This document shows positions 1 through 8,308 of a DNA stretch of 64,000 nucleotides, one piece after another (position 1 is the stretch's first letter; each line of letters opens with the position of its first letter). The translations under genes and the position numbers were made by a program. The stretch lies in the NCBI GenBank assembly GCA_024401745.1, contig JAKSKK010000008.1:1-64000 (forward strand), written 5' to 3'. The DNA is from Bacteroidales bacterium (lineage in GTDB: Bacteria; Bacteroidota; Bacteroidia; Bacteroidales; UBA932). Below the pieces are notes generated by a model. The model searched no databases and was not told the DNA's origin. It was given only the letters and a program-made list of their open reading frames with translations.

Positions 1-44
1 TCACCAACCACTTTTGTCACTATCACCAACCATTTATGTCCACA
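1..44. repeat. 22-bp tandem repeat, possible IS21-like element end
   Basis: Two 22-bp units lie head to tail (1-22 and 23-44). They share the first ten bases, TCACCAACCA, and about 17 of 22 positions. Read on the minus strand the block begins TGTGGACATAAATGG and contains GGTTGGTGA twice. IS21-family elements end in TG/CA and carry several short transposase-binding repeats inside each end, so this could be one terminus of an element lying left of the window. No transposase is visible, so the call is inference. Confidence 0.35.
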
Positions 45-87
45 TTACCTTTTTTGTTGGGGCGAGATGCGGGGCCGCTATTATTCA

Positions 88-107
88 CTGGGGGCCTTAT
101 CCCCCAG
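88..107. repeat. GC-rich hairpin in intergenic DNA
   Basis: A perfect 7-bp inverted repeat (CTGGGGG, six-base loop, CCCCCAG) lies between the left-edge repeat and the broken ORF6N gene. No T-run follows on either side, so it is not a convincing terminator. Apart from this hairpin and two short repeats, bases 1-196 show no gene. Confidence 0.4.
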
Positions 108-110
108 ACC

Positions 111-182
111 CCCTGTGTCGCAGTGCTCCGAAATCAATCAACAGGACCCCTCCAAACCTCCCTGCGTCGCGAGGCTCCGAAT
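111..182. repeat. imperfect 23-bp direct repeat, 49 bp apart
   Basis: Positions 111-133 and 160-182 match at about 18 of 23 bases around the core GTCGC...GCTCCGAA. The second copy ends just before the stop codon of the ORF6N pseudogene. This could be remnant accessory DNA; no function is assigned. Confidence 0.3.
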
Positions 183-196
183 AGGCTTTCATTCAG

Positions 197-1093
197 TTAA
201 AGATGGTTGATAAGGTCTTGCCCACTCTTTGCGTCCATCTTCATTATCGCGAACCATTTCTTTCCGAGGTCTTTGAATGAGGCTCCTACGTGGTATGCGT
301 CATCATCAATGATAAGGAATCGATCGTGGGATTTCTTGAGAATATTCACATGAATTGATGGATATTGTGAATCGTGTCTTTCTATGTCGAGGTTGAACTG
401 TTTTGATATCTGTAGGGTATAGATTTCGGCTGAGACGTTTGTGCCCCTCTTGTCCAGCATAGTCAATACGGATTCATCAACATAGTTATCTATCATCACG
501 ACGCGTTTCTTCGCGCTTCGAATCAATTCTGAAATAAGAACATAGGCGTCAAACGTCTGTCCTTCGAAGAAGATACCACATTTATTCTGAAGTGTCCCGT
601 CTTCTAATTTGTTAAGAACAACATTCAGTTTATGCTCAGTCTCAAGTTGTCGTCTGTCAAGAGAATCGAGCCGCCTGAACACATCAGCATTGGCTACCAT
701 GAATCGGCGCATAGCCACGAATGCACGCATGATCAAGATATTCGCCTGTATGGCTGATTCACTACGTAGAATGCCGGAAAGCATTGAAACACCCTGTTCA
801 GTGAATGCATGTGGCAAATATTACGAGTGTTGGCCGCGCCCTGTTTTTAAGATGCCATTTTGGCATGTTAGACTGTTACACTCATCTTTGGTCAATTCAA
901 ACATGAAATCTTCAGGAAAACGTTGAATGTTCCTTTTTACCTGACGATTCATCTGGGCAATTTCAACCCCATATATCTTGGCAAGATCGCGGTCGAGAAT
1001 GACCGGGATGCCGCGAACGGCGACAATTCTGTTTTCAATTTTTGCTATCTCCAGTTCGCCTGCTGGGACAATAGCGTCTTCTGTGTTTTCCAT
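197..1093 (-). pseudogene. ORF6N-domain protein split by an in-frame stop
   Basis: Reading from 1093 downward gives 90 residues of an ORF6N domain, a DNA-binding domain common in phage and accessory genes, including IPVILDRDLAKIYGVE and FPEDFMFELTKDE. A TAA at 821-823 then interrupts the same frame. Beyond it the frame continues with YLPHAFTEQGVSMLSGILRS, the next conserved block of the family, followed by a coiled segment and a C-terminal part ending in HDRFLIIDDDAYHVGASFKD, which resembles a phospholipase-D-like motif. Family members usually read GRGQHIKYLPYAFTEQG here, so the stop replaces two conserved codons with no change of frame. A TTG at 817 could restart translation but would lack the ORF6N fold. 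A sequencing error is an alternative. Confidence 0.8.
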
Positions 1094-1135
1094 AATGTTA
1101 GGTTCTATATGTAGGGATAATAAATGCCAGCTATC

Positions 1136-1711
1136 TTAGCGGGGACGCTTCTTGAGGCCGTTCTTCTTCCAGTGGGCGATGCCTATGAAGCTGGAGATGA
1201 TGTAGCCGGCGTAGAGTGCGACCATGCCCCAGTGGGTCTGCGACGCGTAGAGCCAGATGGCAACGCTGTCGGCTACGATCCAGAGCAGCCACTCCTCGAT
1301 GTAGGAACGGGCAAGCCACCATGCGGCCACGATGCTGAGGATGAACGTGAGCGCGTCTGCAATGGGATTCGGGTCGTTGGTCCTCAGAAGAATGAAGTAG
1401 ATCAGCGCTCCGCCTATTACTGTTATGGCAGCGCTGATGCCAAGGATCTTGCCCGGCATGTCTACGATGTGGATGTACTCGTCCTTCTCTCCGCTGCGCA
1501 GCCTCTTCCACTTTATGATGCCCACTACGGCCATTATTATGAAGTAGGCCTGCAGCGCGGCATTCGCCCAGAAGCGGCTGGCCAGCGCCATCACAAGGGC
1601 GCCTGCGGCCGTCACGATGTTCATATACCACATGTACTTGTGCTGCATTATCTGCATGACAATGAACACCAGCCCGGTCAAGAGGGTAAAGATCTCTATG
1701 AATTTCAGCAT
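1136..1711 (-). CDS. pnuC: PnuC-family vitamin transporter
   Basis: This is a 191-residue, very hydrophobic inner-membrane protein with about seven membrane segments, the size of PnuC. PnuC proteins carry nicotinamide riboside by facilitated diffusion, and close relatives carry thiamine or riboflavin. The aromatic-rich EEWLLWIVAD segment (139-148) matches the W-x2-W-x3-N/D substrate motif of the family, with Asp in the last position. It lies 4 bp after rpoN in the same direction, so it is probably the last gene of a four-gene unit starting at 4093. Salvage genes pncA and pncB elsewhere in the window fit a pyridine substrate, but I cannot exclude thiamine. Confidence 0.82.
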   Translation of the reverse strand: MLKFIEIFTLLTGLVFIVMQIMQHKYMWYMNIVTAAGALVMALASRFWANAALQAYFIIMAVVGIIKWKRLRSGEKDEYIHIVDMPGKILGISAAITVIGGALIYFILLRTNDPNPIADALTFILSIVAAWWLARSYIEEWLLWIVADSVAIWLYASQTHWGMVALYAGYIISSFIGIAHWKKNGLKKRPR

Positions 1712-1715
1712 GATA

Positions 1716-3131
1716 CTATAGTTCCTTGCGCCAGCGTGCCAGCGGGATGTTCAGCTGCCCGCGGTACTTGGCAATTGTGCGGCGTGCAACCTTGTAGCCG
1801 CGCTTTTCCATTTCCACGACAAGCTGCTCGTCGGTGAACGGCTTGCGCTTGTCTTCCGAGTCGACGCACTCCTGCAGGGCCTTCTTGAGCTCCCTGGTGC
1901 TGACCTCCTCGCCATCCGAGTTCTCCATGCCCTCAGAGAAGAAGTACTTGAGGGGGAAGATGCCGAAGTGGGTCTCGATGTACTTGCTGTTCACCACCCT
2001 GGAGATTGTGGAGATGTCGAATCCCGTCTTCTCGGCGATGTCCTTCAGGACCATGGGGCGGAGGTTGCTCTCGTCGCCGTCGAGGAAGTAGTCGTGCTGG
2101 TACTCCAGAATGGCCTGCATGGTCTTCTGAAGCGTGTTCTGGCGCTGTTTCAGAGCCTCTACGAACCATTTTGCGGAGTCGAGCTTCTGCTTGATGAATG
2201 TGGCGGCCTCCTTCTGTGCGCGTTCGCTCGTGCCTTTCGCCTCCACCAGCATGTCGGCGTATTTCTTGTTGACCTTCAGTTCAGGGACGCTGAACCTGGG
2301 CATGACGAACGAGAGGTCTCCGTCGTGCTCCTCAAGCACGAAGTCGGGCACGATCTGCTGTGTCTGGTCAGAGTATGAGTCGTCTATCTCGCCGCCGGGG
2401 GCGGGGTTCAGCTTGACGATCTTGGCCATGGCGGCCTTGAGCTGGGCCTCGTCGATTCCGAGGCGCACCATTATCTTCTGGAAATGCCTGTTCGAGAATT
2501 CCGTGAATTCGTTCTCGAGTATGCGCTCGGCGTTGATGACGTCTTCGGTCTGCCTGCAGGTCTGAAGCTGGAGAAGCAGGCATTCCTGCAGCGACCTGGC
2601 GCCTACTCCGGTGGGCTCGAACTCCTGCACGACCTCGGTGAGTATCCTCTCGACCTCGTCGTAGTCGGTGGATATTCCGGCGCGGAACGCTATGTCGTCG
2701 ACCATGGACTCAAGGTCCCTGCGGAGGTAGCCGTCTTCATCGAGCGAGCCTATGATGAATGCCGCTATCTGGTGCTCGTGCTCATTCAGGTTCCTGAATC
2801 CGAGCTGGTTCATGAGGCTCTGCGTGAAGCTCTGCCTTACTGAGAACGTGTTGTATTCGGGCTTGGCGTCCTTGCCCCAGTTGCTGACCTTGGTCTTGTA
2901 TGCGGGGACGTAGTCGTCGTCCTTGAGCTCGTCGAGGGATATGTCCTTGGGCTCGTCGTCGTCCCTTGAAGAAGAGGCTGTGTCGTCGAGGACCGGGTTC
3001 TCCTCAAGCTCGGCGCGGATTCTCTGCTCCAGCTCCTGGATAGGCAGTTCAATCAGCTTGATTGTCTGTATCTGGAGCGGAGAAAGCTTCTGCTGCTGCT
3101 TGAGCTCGAGACTCTGTCCTATCTGTGCCAC
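1716..3131 (-). CDS. rpoN: RNA polymerase sigma-54 factor
   Basis: The 471-residue protein is full length for RpoN. Region I at the N-terminus (SLELKQQQKLSPLQIQTIKL) is the glutamine/leucine-rich segment that contacts enhancer-binding activators. An acidic region II follows (about 50-75), then the core-binding part. The RpoN box ARRTIAKYR (449-457), which reads the -24 promoter element, is intact, and the protein ends just after it as usual. It follows the SPOR protein by 4 bp and precedes pnuC by 4 bp, so it is probably co-transcribed with both. No sigma-54 activator ATPase is encoded in this window. A weak sigma-54-like site lies before dnaK at 63667. Confidence 0.97.
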   Translation of the reverse strand: MAQIGQSLELKQQQKLSPLQIQTIKLIELPIQELEQRIRAELEENPVLDDTASSSRDDDEPKDISLDELKDDDYVPAYKTKVSNWGKDAKPEYNTFSVRQSFTQSLMNQLGFRNLNEHEHQIAAFIIGSLDEDGYLRRDLESMVDDIAFRAGISTDYDEVERILTEVVQEFEPTGVGARSLQECLLLQLQTCRQTEDVINAERILENEFTEFSNRHFQKIMVRLGIDEAQLKAAMAKIVKLNPAPGGEIDDSYSDQTQQIVPDFVLEEHDGDLSFVMPRFSVPELKVNKKYADMLVEAKGTSERAQKEAATFIKQKLDSAKWFVEALKQRQNTLQKTMQAILEYQHDYFLDGDESNLRPMVLKDIAEKTGFDISTISRVVNSKYIETHFGIFPLKYFFSEGMENSDGEEVSTRELKKALQECVDSEDKRKPFTDEQLVVEMEKRGYKVARRTIAKYRGQLNIPLARWRKEL

Positions 3132-3135
3132 GGCC

Positions 3136-3627
3136 CTACCTGCTTGATTCTACCGGTAAAACTTCAGGAGTGCTGAGGTCCACGGCATCCAATGCCGGGT
3201 ACTTGAACCTCTCCTTGACTATTATTGCCTCGGGGAAGTCGCCCTTTATGGTGCGGAGCGCCTTCTCGGCCTCGACCCTTGTGCGGAAGTCGCCCACGGT
3301 CACCTTGAAGAAGGGTGCTGCGTATGTGCGGTACGTGGGTATGTTCGGATATAAGGTGCTGAAACGCTCCTCAGCCGCGCTGGAAAGGCCTCTGGCATTC
3401 TGGATGCTCTCGTTGAAGATCCTGATGCGGAAGCCGGTGAACTGCTTGGTGGCGTTGCGCTCAACATGGCTGAACATGGCGCTCCTGATGGCAGGGGACT
3501 GGTGTACCTTGACCCCTGCGGGGAGAGTAGCGAATATGTTGGACCCCACGAGAGTGGAATCGATCTGGGCATTTGCGCCAAGAGCGGCCAGCAGGACCAA
3601 TGCCAAAGTCAATATGATTCTCTTCAT
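3136..3627 (-). CDS. secreted SPOR-domain protein
   Basis: The 163-residue protein starts with a signal peptide (MKRIILTLALVLLAALGANAQ). It ends in a SPOR-like domain (about 105-145: FFKVTVGDFRTRVEAEKALR), a fold that binds denuded peptidoglycan strands. The middle part (30-100) is not recognised. It is the second gene of the minus-strand unit that begins with the LEA-like lipoprotein and continues into rpoN and pnuC. The predicted location is the periplasm, bound to cell wall. The specific role is unknown; the domain assignment is fairly sure and the function is inference. Confidence 0.75.
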   Translation of the reverse strand: MKRIILTLALVLLAALGANAQIDSTLVGSNIFATLPAGVKVHQSPAIRSAMFSHVERNATKQFTGFRIRIFNESIQNARGLSSAAEERFSTLYPNIPTYRTYAAPFFKVTVGDFRTRVEAEKALRTIKGDFPEAIIVKERFKYPALDAVDLSTPEVLPVESSR

Positions 3628-3631
3628 CCTG

Positions 3632-4093
3632 TCAGTTCTTGTTTGCGAGTTCTCCGAGCTTCAGGTCATTCAAGGCAATAGTCTTGCCAATTCCGCCGCG
3701 GATTGAGACTTTTCCGTTCACATCAGCCGTGAAATTGCTGAAATCCATGGTCTGGGCCACCTTGAGCAGGCTCAGGGGATTGAAACCCGGCTCCAGCTCG
3801 CCGTGGAGAGGAATCCTGTATACCTTCTCGGTCTTGCCCGAGATGACCAGCTGGTCAGTGCTGATGTCGACACAGGGCTCTCCGTCCATCTTCAGGACAC
3901 CCAGCACCTCCGATACCTCGAAGCCCACGATGGGGTTGTATATTCCCACGTCCACGAGGGCGTCGACCTGGTTGAGGCCCTTGGGAGTGATGGAAATGAC
4001 CTCGAAGGATGTCACTTTGATATCCTTGTACGTCTTGCTGCACCCTGAAAGAATCAGCGCGCAGAAGCAGAGTATTGCAATAACACGTTTCAT
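3632..4093 (-). CDS. LEA type 2-like lipoprotein
   Basis: The 153-residue protein has a lipoprotein signal ending in LILSGC (lipid-anchored Cys18). The mature part resembles a single LEA_2/water-stress domain: a beta-sandwich with VDALVDVGIYNPIVGFEV, alternating hydrophobic strands and no catalytic residues. Such proteins are found in bacterial envelopes, mostly without a known role. It is the first gene of a minus-strand unit running into the SPOR protein, rpoN and pnuC. Its promoter box (4103-4110) lies back to back with that of miaB. The domain call is moderate and the function unknown. Confidence 0.68.
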   Translation of the reverse strand: MKRVIAILCFCALILSGCSKTYKDIKVTSFEVISITPKGLNQVDALVDVGIYNPIVGFEVSEVLGVLKMDGEPCVDISTDQLVISGKTEKVYRIPLHGELEPGFNPLSLLKVAQTMDFSNFTADVNGKVSIRGGIGKTIALNDLKLGELANKN

Positions 4094-4102
4094 AATGAAC
4101 TA

Positions 4103-4110
4103 CAAAGATA
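4103..4110 (-). promoter_or_regulatory. TAnnTTTG -7 box for the LEA/SPOR/rpoN/pnuC unit
   Basis: The minus strand reads TATCTTTG, 9 bases before the ATG at 4093. It matches the Bacteroidetes primary-sigma -7 consensus and faces away from the miaB box 11 bp further right. Confidence 0.75.
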
Positions 4111-4121
4111 AGAAAATTCTC

Positions 4122-4129
4122 TATCTTTG
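4122..4129 (+). promoter_or_regulatory. TAnnTTTG -7 box for miaB
   Basis: TATCTTTG is followed after only eight bases by the miaB ATG. The usual start point a few bases past the box would make the transcript leaderless or nearly so. Confidence 0.78.
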
Positions 4130-4137
4130 CAGCCGAA

Positions 4138-5442
4138 ATGAAAAAGCTGTATATAGAGACATACGGATGCCAGATGAATGTGGCTGATACTGAGGTGATT
4201 TTCTCGATTCTCGGAAAAGAGGGATACGAGCGCACCGAAGATATCTCCGAGGCCGACGTCATCATGGCGAATACATGTTCCGTGAGGGACAACGCAGAGC
4301 AGCGCATCTGGGGCCGCATCGAACAGTTCAATCTTCAGAGGAAAGCCCGCAAAGGTGTGGTTGTAGGCATACTCGGCTGCATGGCAGAACGTCTCAAGGA
4401 CGCCCTGCTCGACAGCGGGAAGGTCAACGTCGTTGCAGGTCCTGATGCGTATCGTTCTCTTCCGTCATTGCTCTCTGCGGCTTCCGAGGGCCATCCTCAG
4501 ATCGATGTGATGCTCTCCAGGGAAGAGACATACGCCGACATCTCGCCCGTCCGCATCGACCGCAACGGCGTGTCCGCCTTCATCTCGATAATGCGTGGAT
4601 GCAACAACGTGTGCTCGTACTGCGTGGTGCCTTATACAAGGGGTGCCGAGCGCAGCCGCGACTGGCACAGCATAGTCCGCGAGGCCTGCGAGTGCGTCGA
4701 GGCCGGCTACAAGGAGGTGACTCTGCTAGGTCAGAACGTCGACTCATACAGGTATGAGGACGTTGACTTCGCGATGCTTCTCGACCGCGTGGCCCAGGTC
4801 AGCCCCCAGCTTCGCGTGCGATTCTCGACATCCAACCCTCAGGACATATCCGACGCCGTGCTCGAGACCATGGCGCGCCATTCGAACATCTGCCGTCACA
4901 TCCACCTCCCGGTGCAGAGCGGCTCTGACAGGATGCTGGAGAAGATGCGCCGCCGCTATACCCGCGCATGGTACCTGCAGAGAGTGGCGAAGATACGCGA
5001 GATCATGCCCGACTGCGCCATCACCACCGACGTGATTGCAGGATTCTGTTCCGAGACCGAGGAGGATCACAAGGACACCCTGAGCCTCTTCGAGGAGGTC
5101 GCCTTCGACGCAGCGTTCATGTTCTACTATTCCGAGCGTCCCGGCACCCTCGCCGCCCGCAAGTACCCCGACGACGTGAGCATAGAGGTCAAGACCCGCC
5201 GCCTCGAGGAGATCATAGCCCTGCAGAACCGCCTCTCGCTCGAGAGCAACCGCAGGGACCTCGGCAAGCGCTTCACGGTGCTGGTGGAGGGCCCTTCCAA
5301 GAAGACTCCAGCCGACCTCTGCGGCCGCAATCCCCAGAACAAGATGTGCGTATGGACCGACTCAACCCACAAGGCGGGCGACTACGTGGAGGTAGAGGTC
5401 GTGGACTGCACCCAGGCAACTCTGCTTTGCACTCTCGTGTGA
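4138..5442 (+). CDS. miaB: tRNA-2-methylthio-N6-dimethylallyladenosine synthase
   Basis: MiaB is a radical-SAM methylthiotransferase that adds the 2-methylthio group to i6A37 of tRNAs reading UNN codons. The 434-residue protein has the N-terminal UPF0004 domain with cluster-binding Cys11, Cys47 and Cys81, then the radical-SAM motif Cys155-x3-Cys159-x2-Cys162 (GCNNVCSYCVVPYTRG), and a C-terminal TRAM-like region. ETYGCQMNVADTE at the start and CVVPYTRGAERSR favour MiaB over MtaB or RimO. The ATG at 4138 sits eight bases after a promoter box, so it is the only sensible start. The gene is monocistronic or followed by radC, which has its own box. Confidence 0.95.
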   Translation: MKKLYIETYGCQMNVADTEVIFSILGKEGYERTEDISEADVIMANTCSVRDNAEQRIWGRIEQFNLQRKARKGVVVGILGCMAERLKDALLDSGKVNVVAGPDAYRSLPSLLSAASEGHPQIDVMLSREETYADISPVRIDRNGVSAFISIMRGCNNVCSYCVVPYTRGAERSRDWHSIVREACECVEAGYKEVTLLGQNVDSYRYEDVDFAMLLDRVAQVSPQLRVRFSTSNPQDISDAVLETMARHSNICRHIHLPVQSGSDRMLEKMRRRYTRAWYLQRVAKIREIMPDCAITTDVIAGFCSETEEDHKDTLSLFEEVAFDAAFMFYYSERPGTLAARKYPDDVSIEVKTRRLEEIIALQNRLSLESNRRDLGKRFTVLVEGPSKKTPADLCGRNPQNKMCVWTDSTHKAGDYVEVEVVDCTQATLLCTLV

Positions 5443-5448
5443 TTTGAC

Positions 5449-5456
5449 TATCTTTG
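5449..5456 (+). promoter_or_regulatory. TAnnTTTG -7 box for radC
   Basis: TATCTTTG lies 7 bp after the miaB stop codon and 31 bp before the radC ATG, giving radC its own start despite the short gap. Confidence 0.65.
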
Positions 5457-5487
5457 TCATGGTCCACAAGACGGGCCGTGACAGACT

Positions 5488-6174
5488 ATGAAAATCTCCG
5501 AACTGCGCGAGTGCGAGAGGCCTCGCGAAAAACTTCTCGTCCAAGGAGCTTCGGCCCTTGGCAATGCGGAACTGCTGGCCGTGCTTCTCGGCAGCGGAAC
5601 TCCCGGACAAAGTGTAATCGACATCTCCAACTCCCTGCTGGCCAAGGCCGGATGGAGGCTGGACAAACTTTTCTCGCTGTCGGTCCAGGACATGGAGGCC
5701 ACGGAGGGCATAGGCCCTGCGAAGGCTGCCATAGTCCAGGCCGCCTTCGAACTCGGGCGGCGTTTTCTTGTAGAGAAGGCCGATGCCCCGAGCGTTCCGC
5801 TGGTGAGCGGCCGCTCCGTGTATGAACTGATGATCCCGCGTCTGAAGGGGCTGGACCACGAGGAATGCTGGATGGTGCTGCTCGATTCTCTTGGCAGGAG
5901 CGGCGGGGTGGTGCGTCTGACCATGGGTGGGTTTGACTCTACCGTACTGGATGTCAGGCAGATAGCCCGCACCGCGGTAAGCGCCGGGGCCGCCGGGATT
6001 GTGCTGGTGCACAACCACCCGTCGGGCGATCCCAGGCCCAGCGACGCCGACTGCCGCATGACCGACAGGCTGAGGCACGGGCTGGAGGCTGTGTGCATAG
6101 ATCTGGTGGACCATGTGGTGGTGTCGGACCACAGTTTCTTCTCATTTGCAGAGAACAGGCTGGCCAAGGCCTAG
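5488..6174 (+). CDS. radC: RadC-family JAMM-domain protein
   Basis: The 228-residue protein has an N-terminal helix-hairpin-helix-like part (20-90, ending EGIGPAKAAIVQAA) and a C-terminal JAMM/MPN+ metal-binding domain. The H-x-H-x7-S-x2-D signature is complete: His175, His177, Ser185, Asp188 within VHNHPSGDPRPSDADC. The length and the opening block MKISELRECERPREKLL are typical of the UPF0758/RadC family. The historical DNA-repair role is disputed and the true substrate is unknown. The gene lies between miaB and trxB, each with its own promoter box. Confidence 0.92.
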   Translation: MKISELRECERPREKLLVQGASALGNAELLAVLLGSGTPGQSVIDISNSLLAKAGWRLDKLFSLSVQDMEATEGIGPAKAAIVQAAFELGRRFLVEKADAPSVPLVSGRSVYELMIPRLKGLDHEECWMVLLDSLGRSGGVVRLTMGGFDSTVLDVRQIARTAVSAGAAGIVLVHNHPSGDPRPSDADCRMTDRLRHGLEAVCIDLVDHVVVSDHSFFSFAENRLAKA

Positions 6175-6203
6175 GTGGATTTTGAGACTTGTGCAAAAAT
6201 TAT

Positions 6204-6211
6204 TATTTTTG
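6204..6211 (+). promoter_or_regulatory. TAnnTTTG -7 box for trxB/bamD
   Basis: TATTTTTG lies 21 bases before the trxB ATG at 6233. The downstream bamD gene overlaps trxB and probably uses the same transcript. Confidence 0.65.
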
Positions 6212-6232
6212 TCAGTTCAAAACACCAAGCCG

Positions 6233-7153
6233 ATGGAACATGTCAATTGCCTCATAATCGGCGGCGGCCCTGCCGGATACACCGCTGCCATCTACGCTTC
6301 ACGCGCCGCACTTGCTCCCGTACTGTACGAGGGCAACGAGCCTGGCGGTCAGCTCACCACCACCACGGTGGTCGAGAACTATCCCGGATTCCCCGGTGGC
6401 GTGGATGCCAACCAGCTCATGGCCGGAATGCGCGAGCAGGCAGTGAAGCTCGGCGCCGACGTACGCAGGGGCACCGTCACATCGGCCGACCTCGGCGTGC
6501 GTCCCTTCAGGCTTGTGGTCGACGGCAGCGCAGAGCTTGAGGCTGATGCCCTCATCATAGCCACAGGAGCTACCGCAAAGTACCTCGGACTGCCCTCAGA
6601 GAGCAAGTTCCGCGGCATGGGCGTGAGCGCCTGCGCAACATGCGACGGCTTCTTCTACCGCCGCAAGGACGTTGCAGTGGTCGGTGGCGGCGACACCGCT
6701 TGTGAGGAGGCCACCTATCTTGCCGGCCTGTGCCGCAAGGTCTACATGATCGTCCGCAGGGACGTTCTCCGCGCCTCCGAGGCAATGCAGGAGAAGGTCA
6801 GGAACACCCCGAACATCGAGATTCTGTGGAACTGCAACACCCAGGAGGTGCTCGGCGACGCATCGGGCGTGACCGGTGCAAGGCTTATCCGCAAGAATGG
6901 CGAGGTTTTTGATATCAATGTCGACGGCTTCTTCCTGGCAATCGGCCATCACCCTCAGAGCGATCTTTTCTCCGCATGGGTGAACACCGACGATCAGGGC
7001 TACATCATCACCGAAGGCGCCACCTCCCTCACCAACGTGGAGGGCGTGTTCGCCGCAGGAGATGTTCAGGACCCCCGCTACAGGCAGGCCATCAACGCAG
7101 CCGCATCGGGATGCCGTGCGGCACTTGACGCAGAAAAATATTTGAAGAAATGA
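6233..7153 (+). CDS. trxB: thioredoxin reductase
   Basis: This FAD enzyme passes electrons from NADPH to thioredoxin in the cytoplasm. The 306-residue chain has the FAD motif GGGPAG (10-15), the redox-active pair Cys134-Ala-Thr-Cys137 (SACATCDGF), the NADPH-binding GGGDTA (151-156) and the late FAD block VFAAGDVQDPRYRQA. The frame is open further upstream, but ATG 6233 directly precedes the conserved CLIIGGGPAG and follows a promoter box at 6204, so I chose it. The stop overlaps the bamD start (ATGA). Confidence 0.96.
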   Translation: MEHVNCLIIGGGPAGYTAAIYASRAALAPVLYEGNEPGGQLTTTTVVENYPGFPGGVDANQLMAGMREQAVKLGADVRRGTVTSADLGVRPFRLVVDGSAELEADALIIATGATAKYLGLPSESKFRGMGVSACATCDGFFYRRKDVAVVGGGDTACEEATYLAGLCRKVYMIVRRDVLRASEAMQEKVRNTPNIEILWNCNTQEVLGDASGVTGARLIRKNGEVFDINVDGFFLAIGHHPQSDLFSAWVNTDDQGYIITEGATSLTNVEGVFAAGDVQDPRYRQAINAAASGCRAALDAEKYLKK

Positions 7154-7938
7154 GATATATGAAGTTTCTTGCGGTGGCAGCGCTCCTGCTCGCAGCCGCA
7201 GTTTCTTGCAAGAGCCAGTATGAACTGCTCCTCGAGGGCAATGATACGGACGCAAAGTACAAGGCTGCCTTCAAGTACTACGAGGAAGGCAAGTTCGCGA
7301 AGGCTTCCGAACTGTTCGAGAACCTGTCCATCATCACCAGCGGAACAGAAAGGGACGATACAGTGCAGTACTACTGGGGTCTGAGCAACTACGCCCAGAG
7401 GGACTACTACACCGCCGAGACCAATTTCGAGCATTTCCTCGAGAGATATCCTCGCTCACCCTTTGCCGAGCCCGCCCAGTTCCTCCGCATCGACTGCCTC
7501 TACAAGGCAACCCTGCGCTATGAGCTCGACCAGACTCCCACCTACACCGCAATCACCAAGATCAGCGAATACCTTGCCGAGCACCCTTCAGGCGCCAATA
7601 CCCAGGTGTGCTACAGGATGCTTGCCGAGCTGAACGAGCGCCTCGACAAGAAGGCTTTCGAGAATGCAAGGCTCTACTATAAGATGGAGGACTACAAGGC
7701 TGCCAAGGTGGCTTTCAAGAATATCCTGAAGGACGATGCCGACAACGTGTTCCGTGAGGACATCCTTTATTATACGGCCATGTCTTCATACAAGTTCGCG
7801 CTCAACAGCCAGCCTCATCTGCAGAAGGAACGCTACCTGGCATTCATCGATGACTACTACAACTTCATCGGAGAATTCCCTGAGTCGTCGCACTGCAAGG
7901 AGCTCGAGCAGCTTTACAACAAGGTGAAAGAAAAATAA
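7150..7938 (+). CDS. bamD: outer-membrane assembly lipoprotein BamD
   Basis: BamD is the essential lipoprotein of the BAM complex, which inserts beta-barrel proteins into the outer membrane; BamA is encoded at 15508. The 262-residue protein has a lipobox ending in Cys20 (AAAVSC) and then TPR-type helix pairs (AAFKYYEEGKFAKASELFENL, YYTAETNFEHFLERYPRSPFAEPAQF). Translation probably starts at 7150, overlapping the trxB stop; a second ATG at 7159 gives a cleaner signal peptide. In many Bacteroidetes bamD is followed by the omega-like subunit, coaBC and recN. Here coaBC is absent. Confidence 0.9.
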   Translation: MRYMKFLAVAALLLAAAVSCKSQYELLLEGNDTDAKYKAAFKYYEEGKFAKASELFENLSIITSGTERDDTVQYYWGLSNYAQRDYYTAETNFEHFLERYPRSPFAEPAQFLRIDCLYKATLRYELDQTPTYTAITKISEYLAEHPSGANTQVCYRMLAELNERLDKKAFENARLYYKMEDYKAAKVAFKNILKDDADNVFREDILYYTAMSSYKFALNSQPHLQKERYLAFIDDYYNFIGEFPESSHCKELEQLYNKVKEK

Positions 7939-7976
7939 TGAAACTTTCCGCAGCACTGCCTGCGTAAACAAGATAT

Positions 7977-8300
7977 ATGGAAAAGAAAATACCTACCAAC
8001 ACCATCACAAGGGACACCAAGTACCTTGCTGAGCCTACGGGCAACATCTATGAGACAGTAGTCATCCTCGCAAAGCGTGCAAACCAGATTGCTCTTGCTG
8101 AGAAGAAGGAGCTTGCAAAGAAGCTTGAGGATTTCCGCGGCGAACGCGATACAATGGACGAAGTTTTCGAGAACAAGGAGCAGATCGAGATCTCAAAGTA
8201 CTATGAGCGTCAGCCCAAGCCGGATCTCGTCGCTATTGCCGAGTTCGAGGAGAATGAGCTTTACTATCGCGTTGCTGAAGAGGACGGAGCAGGCAAATAA
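7977..8300 (+). CDS. RNA polymerase omega-like subunit
   Basis: The 107-residue protein matches the Bacteroidetes form of the small RNA polymerase subunit (RpoZ/Rpb6 family): an unstructured start with TKYLAEPTGNIYETVVILAKRANQIA, then a charged helix and an acidic tail. The block IYETVVILAKRANQIA corresponds to the conserved helix of omega that clamps the beta-prime C-terminus. Location between bamD and recN is the usual one for this gene in the phylum. It would normally be called rpoZ-like; I leave the symbol open because the family is divergent. Confidence 0.82.
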   Translation: MEKKIPTNTITRDTKYLAEPTGNIYETVVILAKRANQIALAEKKELAKKLEDFRGERDTMDEVFENKEQIEISKYYERQPKPDLVAIAEFEENELYYRVAEEDGAGK

Positions 8301-8308
8301 GCCATCCA

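Noticed and set aside
197..1093. Frameshift as the cause of the ORF6N split
   Set aside because: The two halves are in the same frame, separated only by a TAA at 821-823 and one more codon. It is a nonsense change, not a shift.
1712..1715. Riboswitch before pnuC that would show thiamine or another ligand
   Set aside because: Only 4 bp separate it from rpoN. No leader exists.
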